A DNA stretch of 64,000 nucleotides from assembly GCA_022457155.1 (NCBI GenBank), contig JAJGOT010000001.1:186001-250000 (forward strand). Direction: 5' to 3'. The notes under the pieces were generated by a model. The model saw only the letters and a program-made list of their open reading frames with translations. It was not told the origin of the DNA and did not search any database. Below, piece by piece: positions 9,626 to 21,453 of this stretch (position 1 is the stretch's first letter; every line of letters starts with the position of its first letter). The stretch is from Cladopsammia gracilis (lineage: Eukaryota; Cnidaria; Anthozoa; Scleractinia; Dendrophylliidae). The position numbers and the translations under genes were made by a program.

Positions 9626-11355
9626 AGCGATGCGAGTTATTGGACTACTAAACGGAGCGTTGCCTCCGATACAATACATCAACGTATATTTCGCGGACAC
9701 CTGGAGTTCCCCGGACACTTTAATTTGCTTTCTTGTCGGTTATTCTTCGCAAGCAATAGATAAAATCCGAACCGTACTTTCAAATGATTTTACGGTAAAT
9801 CTACTTTCTTTTACCCACGTTTTTGCTAATCTGGCGTGGCGATTTAGGCGGTAATATTTAAGTTTTTGTCGAGGCAGGTGACGTTTCAGTTTGTTTCTTT
9901 CAACTTATTTTTGTTTGCATTTCAATGCGCTTTGAATTTTAGCGTTTCATTTTGCGGTCGGTTCTCGTCTTAACAAATCAGCTACTAAGTGAGAATATTT
10001 TTAAGTATAGGAAAACAATCATATTTGGCATGAATATTCTTCTGTTTATTTTTCATGTTAGATATTTTGTCGTTATAGCGAGAAATATTTTCACAAAATT
10101 ATAGCGAAGAGCACTACTGCGTACCGGGGAATGGGACGGCCTGTCCAGAAAAAGGGCGGCTAAGTAAAGTATATTAATGTTTTTTTCAAAATTGTGATTT
10201 CTCAGGCCTTCGTATCCAGCGATGCGAGTTATTGGACTACTAAACAGAGCGTTGCCTCCGATACAATACATCAACGTATATTTCGCGGACACCTGGAGTT
10301 CCCCGGACACTTTAATTTGCTTTCTTGTCGGTTATTCTTCGCAAGCAATAGATAAAATCCGAACCGTACTTTCAAATGATTTTACGGTAAATCTACTTTC
10401 TTTTACTCACTTTTTTGCTAATCTGGCGTGGCGATTTAGGCGGAAATATTTAAATTTTTGTCGAGGCAGGTGAAGCTTCAGAAGTTTGTTTCTTTCAACT
10501 TATTTTTGTTTGCATTTCAATGCGCTTTGAATTTTAGCGTTTCATTTTGCGGTCGGTTCTCGTCTTAACAAATCAGCTACTAAGTGAGAATATTTTTAAG
10601 TATAGGAAAACAATCATATTTGGCATGAATATTCTTCTGTTTATTTTTCATGTTAGATATTTTGTCGTTATAGCGAGAAATATTTTCACAAAATTATAGC
10701 GAAGAGCACTACTGCGTACCGGGGAATGGGACGGCCTGTCCAGAAAAAGGGCGGCTAAGTAAAGTATATTAATGTTTTTTTCAAAATTGTGATTTCTCAG
10801 GCCTTCGTATCCAGCGATGCGAGTTATTGGACTACTAAACAGAGCGTTGCCTCCGATACAATACATCAACGTATATTTCGCGGACACCTGGAGTTCCCCG
10901 GACACTTTAATTTGCTTTCTTGTCGGTTATTCTTCGCAAGCAATAGATAAAATCCGAACCGTACTTTCAAATGATTTTACGGTAAATCTACTTTCTTTTA
11001 CCCACTTTTTTGCTAATCTGGCGTGGCGATTTAGGCGGAAATATTTAAATTTTTGTCGAGGCAGGTGAAGCTTCAGAAGTTTGTTTCTTTCAACTTATTT
11101 TTGTTTGCATTTCAATGCGCTTTGAATTTTAGCGTTTCATTTTGCGGTCGGTTCTCGTCTTAACAAATCAGCTACTAAGTGAGAATATTTTTAAGTATAG
11201 GAAAACAATCATATTTGGCATGAATATTCTTCTGTTTATTTTTCATGTTAGATATTTTGTCGTTATAGCGAGAAATATTTTCACAAAATTATAGCGAAGA
11301 GCACTACTGCGTACCGGGGAATGGGACGGCCTGTCCAGAAAAAAAAGCGGCTAAG
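9573..11355 (+). repeat. Three tandem 595-bp units
   Basis: Units are 9573-10165, 10166-10760 and 10761-11355, each opening AAAGTATATTAATG and closing GGGCGGCTAAGT. Units 2 and 3 are nearly identical; unit 1 differs at a few sites, including an early stop in its sense frame. Each unit has an open frame on each strand: sense about 74-83 aa starting MRVIGLLN, antisense 85 aa starting MSGELQVSAK. The antisense frame is intact in two copies. Single-copy relatives of the unit start occur in D1 and D3. No known domain is recognised in either frame. Confidence 0.92.
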
Positions 11356-12430
11356 TTGAACAATATTTTCCAATATTGCGGAGAAACTATAAAAGAACTG
11401 TCGACAAATGTTACCACCTACTTTCTAAAGGACAGCACTACGTGGAGTTAAAATTTGAGCTTTTTCACATGTTCTGAGGTAATATATTTTAATAAATGTA
11501 AAAGCGTCCGAGTAATAAGGCGACATAAAAAATCGATTGTAAGGGAATCAAATGAAACGATCAATCATACATCCCGTCTCTATTGGTTTAACGAGAAAAC
11601 ACTGGGAAAAGAGACTGAAGAGACAAAGTTAACAGGCCATGCCAGATCTGTTCATGCAGTTCATGCCAATAGTATGCAATCTTATGCCATGCTTAATCCT
11701 TTTGACTGCTAGACTAGAGTGACTGAAACACTGGGGAATGCAATGCGGTTCTAACTTTTAACTGTGAAATATACGGTGCGATTTGCATTCAAATGAAACT
11801 TCTTTGGCATTACTTTTCAATGGTGCTGTTTCAGTTTTTCCATATTTTGAAAAGTCTTTTCCAGAGAGATAAAACACAACACAACTGAGGTGCTCAGGGA
11901 CTCAGAGGTCATTTAACGTTTTGCATAACGAACAGTGTTTATAGACTCGTTTGGCCTAAGGGTAAAATTATAAAACATTTATATCACACAAATCGACAAT
12001 AACATGTTTGAAATGTGCAAATTTAAGACGTCCTTTACGCGGATCTACTACGGCAGTGCTGAATAACGCACTGCGCATGTTCGTTACGTCACTGCTTTCC
12101 TCGTGGTGAAAAATTTGTGAATCGTTTAAGCCAAGATGAAAACAAAATTTCTTCCAACTGAAATTAAATACAATAGTCTATTGTAGGTTGTGGCTGAACA
12201 AAAGCACACTGACTTTCCTTAACCACGCAACGGGTTTGATTAAGGCGGTACTAAACCTAATTTGAGTGAAATTTTAAGAGTTTTAAGTACGGTGGCCCAC
12301 AAGTATATATCACGGCAAAAGTTACAAGTGAACACAATTAAAAAAAATAATGTTAACATTTATTTTCCGGGCTATAAGTTTTAGGTGATAGATTTAAGTT
12401 TTATGTCAACAAACAAACAATTTCGTTTGC
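11356..12430. other. Distal D2 segment and spacer
   Basis: The segment at 11525-11645 (GGGAATCAAATGAAACGATC, AACAGGCCAT) matches 14518-14655 of block D3. The rest is AT-rich, with no supported exon. Confidence 0.5.
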
Positions 12431-12435
12431 ACTGC

Positions 12436-12595
12436 AAAAGTTTGTAGACATCGCGGCAAACGTTTGAAAACACTACGGCAAAAGTTTGAAAACGCCACGG
12501 CAAAAGTTTGAATACACCACGGCAAATGTTTGAAGACACCGGCCAAGGCAAGCGTTTGACGACACCACGGCAAATGTTTGAAAACACATCGAGAT
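12436..12595 (+). repeat. Degenerate minisatellite of about 20-22 bp
   Basis: About seven imperfect copies of CCACGGCAAAAGTTTGAAAA-like units. The open frames over it on both strands are by-products of the repeat. Confidence 0.7.
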
Positions 12596-12844
12596 TTACT
12601 GAGCATCATGAAAATACTGTTGATGAATTACGGTATGTGACCGCAAACAGAGTCCATAAAATACTAAAAGAATATCATGAAAGAGTTGGTTATTGTTCAT
12701 TGTGGTAAGTAGGTACAATACACTTTATTATAATACTAAAAGAAATAGTTTGATAAAAAGCAAGGCTGATAAACGGTACGGAAACGACTATATTTGTAAA
12801 ATATCCAATATTTCGAAAGGCACAGCCTTTCTTCTTCAGGGTCT

Positions 12845-13260
12845 TTCTCCATTATCTGTAAGATAACGACAACTTGACAACTTGATGGAACTTCGAGCTT
12901 TATTTTATCGTCAGCCTACGTGTGAAGCGAAACTTGAGACTCAGAAATTTGTTTTAGGTGTTTTGCGTTAATTATTTTGCATGGTTTGTAGAAGAAATCT
13001 TCAAGGAGTCGATTGCATAGCCTGTTTCGCAGATACGGCAGCCATATTGATTTTGGGCATCCCATATTGAACATTGAAAACAAAGGAATATATTAATTTA
13101 AATACTCATTATGGGATGCCCTGGGGGCAAAATCCCGTATCTGCGAAACGGGCTATGCTGTGTACATGTAGCAAGGCATTTTTATTACAACGAATAAAAC
13201 GAGGCTGATCAATGCCATCGTTGGCTGCTTGTAGTTCACATACAGAACTGGACCAAATCT
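12845..13260 (+). pseudogene. Remnant of a third PLAC8 locus (3' UTR only)
   Basis: From the CGACAACTTGATGGAACTTC stretch onward this segment matches, with substitutions and small indels, the 3' flank of PLAC8 copy b from about 24047 to 24290. Shared landmarks are TTTTGCGTTA, TTTTGCATGGTTTGTAGAAG, GCTGTGTACATGTA, TTTTTATTACAACGAATAAA and TAGTTCACATACAGA. No PLAC8 coding exon is recognisable just upstream, where exon 3 would be expected, so I read it as a decayed gene copy. A foldback MITE at 13018-13154 interrupts it; copy b is uninterrupted at the equivalent position. Confidence 0.6.
13018..13154. mobile_element. Small foldback MITE inside the PLAC8 remnant
   Basis: The inverted termini TAGCCTGTTTCGCAGATACG and CGTATCTGCGAAACGGGCTA enclose a second inverted pair, GGGCATCCCAT/ATGGGATGCCC. 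The undisturbed paralogue at about 24180-24192 reads GATTGCATGCTGTG. Here the same words are split as GATTGCA...TGCTGTG, consistent with a 2-bp TA or AT duplication. Confidence 0.8.
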
Positions 13261-13588
13261 TTGAATTTCCCGCCATCTTGCCCGGATTACCCATGATGCA
13301 ACTATGAGCGTGAACCCGTCTATTGTCCATAGTCAGCTAATCAGGTTTTAGACACCTCGCTTACCCAGAAAGCCGGACGATCACTGATTCGACAGACTAC
13401 TGATAATGCTGGGTTCACACCATGTTTACAATGCACCTTCTATGCCTTCAACAAGAACAAAACCTGCGCCTCAAAAACCTGCCGACAGCGTTTCAGTCTT
13501 TTCAATTTTGAATCCAGGGCTTGCGCAGTAAGTCACTGTTCCTTTTGGGAAAGGGACTCAAAATCAATGTTTACCTCAACAAAGCATC

Positions 13589-15045
13589 GATTCGCCATTT
13601 TGGTTCCGTTTGCTCTTGCGTGCAGGCCTTCGCAGCAGAGTGAGTTGAGAAATAAATAGTTAATCATTTTCGTTTTCAGCAGTACCCAGAAGCTTCGTTG
13701 TTGTTCAGTTGTTTCAAAGAAACTAGATAAGCTAATATTTGCAGACGGAAGTTGACAAATGGCTTCTCTCATGTTTGTTCAATTTCTTTCAAGATATGAA
13801 AATATTATATTCAGACTTTGAATCTCTTCAAAACAACTTTCGCCACTATTTATCATATTTTCGAGCTGGATCATGAGTACTGGCGAACTTTTGTAACACT
13901 TAACTTGCTTCAGCTGTTGCTTATTTCAGTCCTTTCTTTCTCTTTATTTGAATTATCAATTGCAGACGGATAAGTTCAAAATGTCACGGCTTAGCTTGTA
14001 TTCTCTCATTGGAGGATTCAGTTACTAAGATTCTCAGTAATGTTTTCCGGAAGGCTTTCTCGGAAAAAAAAATGCGTCGCTCCGCATGATTGCATATCAA
14101 AACGATTCTTCAGTGGAATGCAAAGCGAAGGTGTTTGTAAAGTGTTCTTAACTTAACCAACATCGCGAAAGGAGGAAAGGTAGGCTGAACTGGTCTAAAC
14201 TGTAGAATATTCGGTCACTGTAATATTTGTATCTTGTTGAATAACAATGGCTCCTTCTGTTTTGATATGCCATTCACATTCAGGTGGATGTAAATAAAAT
14301 GACGGGGCATTCCTAAAATCGCTCCGAAAGGTATCTAAAAACATCTCTTGGGTAAGTAAGTGATCGCTCTAACGTTATTTTTGATGTTTTTAAAATTGTA
14401 ATTTCTCAGGCAATCTCATTCAGTGATAACATACATGAACCGTAATCCCGGAACTTACATAAGTAAACGGAGCGCGCTCGCTGCCTCTATAGCTAAGACA
14501 GAATATATATAAACAGTCGATTGTTAGGGAATCCAAATGAAACGATCATTCTTTCATCCTGTCTCTCTTCGTTTAACGAAGAAAACACCGAGAAAAGAGA
14601 AGCTCAAAAAAAGGCAAATAAACGATTGATTGATCGCTCGTATTTTAACAGGCCATATGTGATAGTGATAGTGACAGTAGCTGACTGTCGCAATGAATCT
14701 TCGGGTGCGCGCTTATTGGTCTCATTCTTGGCACTGATTAAATCGTTTTAATACTTTTGTGAGTCTCTCAAAAGGTTTTCTTTCGATGTTTCCTTCTACG
14801 ATCTGAGAATATAGAGCAACTGCGGAACGAAAAACATCATTTTAAGAGCCGAATGGACAACAGCCGTTTGAATTCGTCGCTCGCGACTGGGCGTAACGTT
14901 CACCTTGACCAAAGTTATCTGATGTATCATGCAAATTAAACGCTTGGCGAGTACTTTATACACTAACACTAAACCGAACGACACTCGGACAAGAGAAAGC
15001 AAGGGTGGGGAAGGAAAATTAAAGCCAGGACAGAACGTGCTTAGA
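13589..15045 (+). repeat. Duplicated block D3
   Basis: Third copy of the block. It aligns to D2 from 13589 and to D1 from about 13975 (ATGTCACGGCTT) through 14690-14790 (GAATCTTCGGGTGC) and 14860-15040 (AAAGTTATCTGATGTATCAT, AAATTAAAGCCAGGA). Here the core reads TTTGTAAAG instead of TTTATAAAG, so the TATA motif is weakened. About 130 bp extra lie between the start-like site and the donor GTAAGT at 14352. Confidence 0.75.
14131..14351 (+). promoter_or_regulatory. Putative promoter/first exon, copy 4 (TATA altered)
   Basis: The TTGTAAA at about 14135 replaces the TATAAA of the other copies. The initiator-like TTCTTAACTTAACC and the donor GTAAGTAAGT (14352) are kept. If it serves PLAC8 copy b, the 5' UTR intron would be about 7 kb, now filled with transposons. 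Confidence 0.3.
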
Positions 15046-15499
15046 AACCTGATATCGTAAGTTAAAACACTATTAACCATGTTGTTGACATTACAGTCAC
15101 TGCGCCTTTCAATATATAAGAATGCGGAATGGGTGCGTTCCTTTGGGATGATCACTGATCCAAGATCACTCGAATCATGCTGCATCGCAGGGAGCCCACA
15201 CAAACTGTGTGACTGTTGTTCGTATTTTTAAATTTAGAGGAAATGTATGTGAATATCGAAAATGTTCACTTATCGTAATGTACTGCGATTTACATACAAA
15301 ATCAAAATAAACGTATTTTTACCTGAAATGTTGTGCGATGTCATTCTTGTAGCTGAAAACGGCGAATTTTAGCGATTTGAAGGGTTTTGCATCGGACGTT
15401 TACCTGAGCGTATACCTGAGCGTATAAACTTTTCTAATATGCAGTCATGATATTTACAATGTAGTGTTTACATTTTGCCTTTACACTTTAAGCGTTCCT

Positions 15500-15745
15500 C
15501 CATCAGTTCTTTGCGACTTTCGATGATCGTCCCAGATTTTGCCGATATGTCGGGAAAATCGCCGATCATCGCAGAAATCTTGGACTCGTCGGGAAAATAG
15601 AAACGCTAGCTCTCGATTTTCCCGATTTGTCCCCGACCATCTCAGTGATGTCTACGATTTCGTGTTTTCATAAGTCGGCCAAATCTGGGACGGTTGGGAA
15701 ACAAAGAAATCCCCGATCGTCTGGGATTTTCCCGACATATGAAAA
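15500..15745. mobile_element. Transposon-like patch with CGGGAAAATC words
   Basis: The inverted pair GATATGTCGGGAAAATC and GGGATTTTCCCGACATAT, plus repeated CCCGA/TCGGG words, suggest the ends of a short DNA transposon. A shared stretch (GGGACGGTTGG) occurs at about 1370. Termini are not clear. Confidence 0.35.
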
Positions 15746-15749
15746 CCAG

Positions 15750-16137
15750 GCTCTATGCTTATACCAAAAAAGCATTGAAAAGATTGAGAAAGTACAGAGA
15801 AGAGGAACTAAATTTATCCTAAAGACTGAGGACAGCTATGGCACCCGCTTAAAGGAGTTAAATTTGATATCACTAGAAAATTAACGATTGTTAGCAGGTG
15901 TTACTTTTAGTATAAGGCACTCAACGGTATAATTGATATTGATGTTCGACCTTATGTAGATTTTTATGCGAAAACTGACCGCTATTCCTTTAGACATTAT
16001 GATGATCAATATGCAAGAACAAATGTTCTTAAATATAGTTTTTTCCATAGAATTGGAATCTTCTACCAGAAGACATTCGCAGAGCTACTAGTGTAAATTC
16101 ATTTAAAGCAAGAGTTAACAGTTTTTTTATGGATTAG
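15750..16137 (+). pseudogene. 3' end of a CR1/L2-like LINE reverse transcriptase, frameshifted
   Basis: Conceptual reading over two frames gives the C-terminal tail usual for CR1/L2/Rex-type LINEs: IEKVQRRGTKFIL, RLKELNLISLENR, YKALNGIIDIDVRPYVDF, then a RNSFFHRIWN..LPEDIRRA-like run and NSFKARVNSFF before the stop. An in-frame stop after SLEN and at least one shift make it non-functional. A long (ATT)n tail follows, as expected at a LINE 3' end. Confidence 0.65.
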
Positions 16138-16138
16138 T

Positions 16139-16429
16139 TAATTTATTGTTATTATTATTATTATTATTATTGTTATTATTATTATTATTATAAATAATAA
16201 TAAACCTTTATTAAAAAATTCTCAAACAATCTTACGTTTACAATTAACTAAAAAAATTCTCAAATAATTTCACGTTTACAATTATTAACCTACTAGAATG
16301 CTAAAAATAATCATAATTACAATCCATAAAATATCGTAAAAGTATTACTAAAAAAATTTCAATAAAAATAAAATTTATATAAGACGTTTGTATTCACAAG
16401 GTGACGGCAATAAAGAGTTCTTTACATTA

Positions 16430-16471
<42 letters not shown>

Positions 16472-16620
16472 CCGTTTGCATATTGTAACATTTTTATATG
16501 CATTTTACTATGTATTTACTCTTTTACTATTACTAAAAAAAATTTCAATAAAAATAAAATTTATATAAGACGTTTGTATTCACAAGGTGACGGCAATAAA
16601 GAATTCTTAACATTACATCA

Positions 16621-16658
<38 letters not shown>

Positions 16659-16900
16659 TATCCGTTTGCATATTGTAACATTTTTATATGCATTTTACTA
16701 TGTATTTACTCTTTTTTATTTACTGATATATTTTAGCTAATTTTAAACATTCTATTGTAAATGTTGATATTTTTTACATAGTGATCTGCTCTTATATGGG
16801 GCCTTAGACTCTTACATTTCATCCTTTGGCTCACATGTATATTTTCTTTTTTTTTTATTAATGTTGATCATAAATTGTAAAATAAAATAAATAAATAAAT
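16139..16900 (+). repeat. ATT microsatellites and duplicated LINE tail
   Basis: (ATT)n tracts lie at about 16140-16200, 16427-16472 and 16622-16660. The segment starting AATTTCAATAAAAATAAAAT and running through GTATTCACAAGGTGACGGC to the microsatellite occurs twice, at about 16355-16500 and 16537-16710. The poly-Tyr open frame here is only the microsatellite. Confidence 0.8.
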
Positions 16901-16973
16901 GCTCAGGGACCGATGGTTTTTTTAACCCGTGAATACGCGCATGCGTAATGAACGGGTTATCGGCAACGGTGGC

Positions 16974-19092
16974 TTAAGGAGGCTCGTGCCCATTTCTCAA
17001 GTCCACACCCTTTCAATTTTAATGGGCCATATCTTCTGTTGTAGTGCATAAAAAGACAAGCCACTTTGCATGCAAACACACAATACATTGAACTTTATGG
17101 GAGTATAGGATTTGTTTACATCGGTGCTTCCATGGCAACGGAATGGTGATCCTCTGAAATTCACAAGTTGCGGAGTTTCTCTAGATCAAGAGAAATTTTT
17201 GTAAAACCCGCTAGTGGACTAACTGATCAGACCATGGGCTTCAACTGGACAAAGTTTGAAAGAAATGTATGAGAGCGTTTTCGAAATTTTTAGGGATGAA
17301 GTTTTGGGGATTATAAATACAGTGAAAAACATACTATCGACATAATTGGCTAATATCTAAAGAAAATGATGCGCGATGGGGATGCAGTTTCATCTCATAG
17401 TAGTTTGATTCCATTTGAAATGGTGTGTGAAAAAGTGAGGGGGTTGCTTTGGCCGATTGCGAGAAAGAAGGATTTGATTAGCGTGCGTTCAGCTGCTCTT
17501 GTTGCCATTTTTGTATGTAATTTGGTCTACGCCTACAAATGTGATGATAATTTGGAAACCGCGAGATAAATTTTTTTAAAAATTTGACAATCTCGAGTTT
17601 GGTCATCAATTTATATGGCCTGCAAGTTTCAAGGACATTGAAGACATGCAAGGCAATAAAATAGGGCCTCCAATGAACCAATTTTTTCCCGCAGATTTTG
17701 TGTTTACAAGTGAGCGTCCTCATTATTCACGAGTATTGTTTTCGAGTTTCATATGCACGTGCAAAACTTTAAAAAAAAATTCATTTGCATCGGAACAGAA
17801 CGCTCGATTGCTTTCCGAAGAATTTTCCGAAAGATGCTAATAGCTGGCTTGAGAATTGTAATAACATTACGTACTCAATGTTGCGTTATTACGCTGTAAT
17901 GCAGCCATACAAGGGTCTCTTGAAAATTGCAGGACAAGAAGAACATATCCCAATTTGGAAATTTATAAACGTAATGCAAAAACAGTGCTTCTTTAATAAG
18001 TCACACGCAAGAACAGCGTGACAACTTTATATTTTAGCTGAGAATTCTGCTTTGCGCTATTTTATATCTAGATAAGGAACAGATGCTATGCCGATTGCAA
18101 CAAATAACCATAGTGAGACAATCATAAATGTGTTATTTCTGCATCCGGCACTTGATGAAACTTGACGTTTCCGACGTTGTCTTCATCAGTACTGTTGTCA
18201 TTGCTATTCGTAACGCAAGCCAGTTATTAGCATGTTTCGGAAAATTCTTCGGAAAGCAATCGAGCGTTCTGTTCGATGCAAATAAATTTTTTTTTAAAGT
18301 TTTGCACGTGCATATGAAACTTGAAAACAATCCCCGTGAATAATGAGGACGCTCACTTGTAAACACAAACTCTGCGGGAAAAATTTGGTACATTGGAGGC
18401 CCTATTTTTTTGCCTTGCATGTCTTCAATGTCCTTGAAACTTGCAGGCCATATAAATTGATGACCAATCTCGGGATTGTCAAATTTTAAAAAAAATTTAT
18501 CTCGCGGTTTCCAAATTATCATCACATTTGTAGGCGTAGACCAAATTACATACAAAAATGGCAACAAGAGCAGCTGAACGCACGCTATTCAAATCCTTCT
18601 TTCTCGCAATCGGCCAAAGCAACCCCCTCACTTTTTCACACACCATTTCAAATGGAATCAAACTACTATGAGATGAAACTGCATCCCCATCGCGCATCAT
18701 TTTCTTTAGATATTAGCCAATTATGTCGATAGTATGTTTTTCACTGCATTTATAATCCCCAAAACTTCATCTCTAAAAAATTCGAAAACGCTCTCATACA
18801 TTTCTTTCAAACTTTGTCCAGTTGAAGCCCATGGTCTAATCAATTAGTCCACTAGCGGGTTTTACAAAAATTTCTCTTGATCTAGAGAAACTCCGCAACT
18901 TGTGAATTTCAGAGGATCACCATTCCGTTGCCATGGAAGCACCGATGTAAACAAATCCTATACTCCCATAAAGTTCAATGTATTGTGTGTTTGCATGCAA
19001 AGTGGCTTGTCTTTTTATGCACTACAACAAAAGATATTGCCCATTAAAATTGAAAGGGTGTGGACTTGAGAAATGGGCACGAGCCTCCTTAA
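16974..19092. mobile_element. 2.1-kb TTAA-flanked foldback element, copy 1
   Basis: The element is TTAA-GGAGGCTCG ... CGAGCCTCC-TTAA. Arms of about 880 bp (16974-17853 and 18216-19092) are near-perfect inverted repeats around a unique 362-bp centre. The second copy at 45304-47420 matches along its whole length. A 67-codon frame ([10 protein letters not shown]...) appears in both arms because they are inverted copies; I see no domain in it. TTAA flanks suggest mobilisation by a piggyBac-type transposase in trans. Confidence 0.88.
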
Positions 19093-19136
19093 ATTCACTC
19101 ACTCACTTACTCCCTCCATCAGCTGTAAACTGACTA

Positions 19137-19525
19137 CGTTCATAAACGCATATTTTTTTTATGCGTTTAGGTCTCCCATCCACACGTAAACGATGAAAAC
19201 GGTCACCCTAAACGGATATTTTCGAAAATGCTCTCCAAAGTGGATATTTTCGAAAACGCCGTTTACCCGTTTACATGTGGAGAGCATAAACGGATATTTT
19301 TCTGAACGCTGATGTCACAGATTCGGACCCAGTCCACAAATAAAGAAAATAGAGCAGACGCATGCTCAATGCAGATTTGAAGCGTTTACGTATCGTTTTG
19401 ACGTTTCCGTGTGGACAGGTGAAAACAAATCGTAAACGATGGCTGGCTTCGTGTGGACGGGAGCGTTTTAGATAAAAAAAAATATGCGTTTACGAACGTA
19501 AATGTATACGGTTGGACGGGGCCTT
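19137..19525. mobile_element. Truncated MITE with CGTTTACGTGTGG words
   Basis: TACGTTCATAAACGCATATT near the left pairs with ATATGCGTTTACGAACGTAA near the right. The right end continues GGTTGGACGGGGCCTTA, but the left end lacks its counterpart, so one terminus is lost. The interior repeats CGTGTGGAC/GTCCACACG words. Confidence 0.6.
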
Positions 19526-19535
19526 AGTGACGTAT

Positions 19536-19613
19536 AGCCTGCGCGCAGACGTATCCGATTTCCTTGCTTTTCCGCGGGGAGCAAGGAAATCGGATACGTC
19601 TGCGCACAGGCTA
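19536..19613. repeat. Short hairpin element
   Basis: TAGCCTGCGCGCAGACGTAT with its reverse complement 40 bp away, TA at both outer ends and a GC-rich loop. Confidence 0.7.
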
Positions 19614-19628
19614 AGTGACGTAATGCTT

Positions 19629-19768
19629 AGACTACGGCAGTCTCTCTTTCCCAGCTTAGTATCATTAGCGAACGGATAATGGCCGCGCGAAACTGGAGGC
19701 GAGGCAGAATGTTTTTTTCGTTTGTCGCTCGAGGGACTAAGCTGGGAAAGAGAGACTGCTCGTAGTCT
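19629..19768. mobile_element. TA-flanked MITE, GACTGC...GCAGTC family, copy 1
   Basis: Termini GACTACGGCAGTCTCTCTTT and AAAGAGAGACTGCTCGTAGTC, flanked by TA. Relatives lie at 24424-24597 and 54219-54327. Confidence 0.75.
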
Positions 19769-20062
19769 ACGTAATGCTTTGTTACGAATGCATTTCGTAA
19801 CAAGACCAACGTGAATCCAGCGATAACAATAACTAATTTGTTGTAAACGAATATAAACAACAACAAGCTCAAAGACGTTTCACATTTGGAGTCTTTAATG
19901 CAACATTAAAATCGATCTAAAATGATTTTTCAACCAAGACACGCGTTTTGATGCGTATCTACCTTGAAATAATAAAATTTAGTTTTTACTAATAGAAGTA
20001 AAATTTGCAAAGGACCGCAAACGATAATGCTGTAAACCGGATACATAGGATCTACGCAAAAA

Positions 20063-20443
20063 AAATTAACTTTGCGAGACACCAATACGACAGAAACCGA
20101 TAAAGCAGGGTAGCAACCGCGGACAGCCGTTTCGCTCTTATTGGAGCTCGTCGGCGCGGTATAGCGATCTAAAGACGACTGGACTGTAAGAAAGCAGTCG
20201 AAAACATTGTGACATTTTGGGACTTTTTGTTCCCCGAAACACATGATGTGGCACTCGTGAATCGCGATGACAAGTAGTTTCCAAGGTACGGAACTTGATA
20301 TGGTGTAAACGGGTCATTGTGTAATCTATTTTCTTTAGATCGCTACACCGCGCTGACGAGCTCCAATAAGAGCGAAACGGCTCTCCCAGGTTGCTACCCC
20401 GCTTTATCGGTTTCTGTCGTATTAGTGTCTCGCAAAGTTAATT
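20063..20443. repeat. Inverted repeat with 112-bp arms
   Basis: Arms 20063-20174 and 20332-20443 share TTAACTTTGCGAGACAC, GACAGAAACCGATAAAGC, TTATTGGAGCTCGT and GATCTAAAG in opposite orientation, with about 5-10% mismatch. They flank a 157-bp spacer. No obvious target duplication. Confidence 0.75.
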
Positions 20444-20446
20444 TCG

Positions 20447-21274
20447 GCTTTTGCGTTGTTAGATCAGCCTTGCAGTTTACTGTTATGTTTAGTCTTTACT
20501 AAGTATGTGTTCCTCGGTGGTCGATTGGTTTAGTGCCTCTCTCTCTTTTTTCTTTCTTCTTCGGACTGGACATTATGAAAGTGATGTATTGAATTTTTGC
20601 GTTTGTCAAAAATCCTTACGTTTAATTTAAAAAATATCGAACCGTGTCAGTGTAAAAACATGAGCTTACCGCAATATTGCGTACGCGTTAGCATTTCTTA
20701 TTCACGGGTTGGCTCTTAGGAGTCTTTTATTTTAAATTGTCATATAATTCCAATAATTGTTACCGATACGTGTAGTTGCTACATACATAGTTGTGTGTCT
20801 TAAAATTTTACCCACCCTCACTTTTCGTACAAGGTAAAAAATACCCCCTCCCCCCCCCAAAAAAAAACCGGAGCTTGTTTAAGAAATTTCACCGCTCAAA
20901 AACCACCTCCCCCCAGGACGTAATAAACGATCATATTTTTAAAAAGAAAGCGGAAGTGGTTTGCGTGGCTCCTAATTATCAAAACAACAATTTTCCATGT
21001 ACGTTAAATGGGAGTTTAAATACTAGCTGCAGTGCATGCAAGTGTATTTTAAGTGAGCGAGCGCTGCATATTCCATCAAGTGTTTGTTTTCGCCCTCCAT
21101 CCCCCACCCTCTTCCCCTCCCTGTTTCTCTCCGTTTTGCGAATCCAAGATGGCGGCTAAACACTCGAACGCACGATATAAAGCAAAGCAAAATAACTAAA
21201 CTGCAGATACCGTGAAATTGTAGTTTATATGAAATTGTTAACGCCTGATGTATTTACCGTGTTTTTTAAATAAA

Positions 21275-21317
<43 letters not shown>

Positions 21318-21443
21318 GCGTCACATTGCATCAAATACAAACAGCGGTAACAGACCACAGCAAGGAAAAGCAAAAAGCAAAACGCCTGCACCACAGGCTA
21401 TTTAAATACCAAGCGTTCTTTTCTATACACGATTTCTTTTCAG
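20447..21443. other. Region upstream of PLAC8 copy b
   Basis: Contains C-rich patches near 20844-20915, a pyrimidine-rich stretch near 21090-21135 and a (GAT)n microsatellite at about 21275-21317. The acceptor TTTCTTTTCAG at 21443 ends it. No supported coding exon. Confidence 0.5.
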
Positions 21444-21453
21444 AAACGTAATC

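Noticed and set aside
16388..16678. Poly-Tyr protein
   Set aside because: (ATT)n microsatellite tails of duplicated LINE 3' ends.
17366..17569. Repeated 67-codon frame ([10 protein letters not shown]...) as a conserved gene
   Set aside because: It appears only because it lies in both arms of two foldback elements; no domain or codon-level constraint is visible.
20791..21159. 122-codon frame upstream of PLAC8b
   Set aside because: Low-complexity Pro/Lys/Ser sequence over C-rich and pyrimidine-rich tracts; no domain.
21248..21451. Poly-Asp protein
   Set aside because: A (GAT)n microsatellite read in frame.
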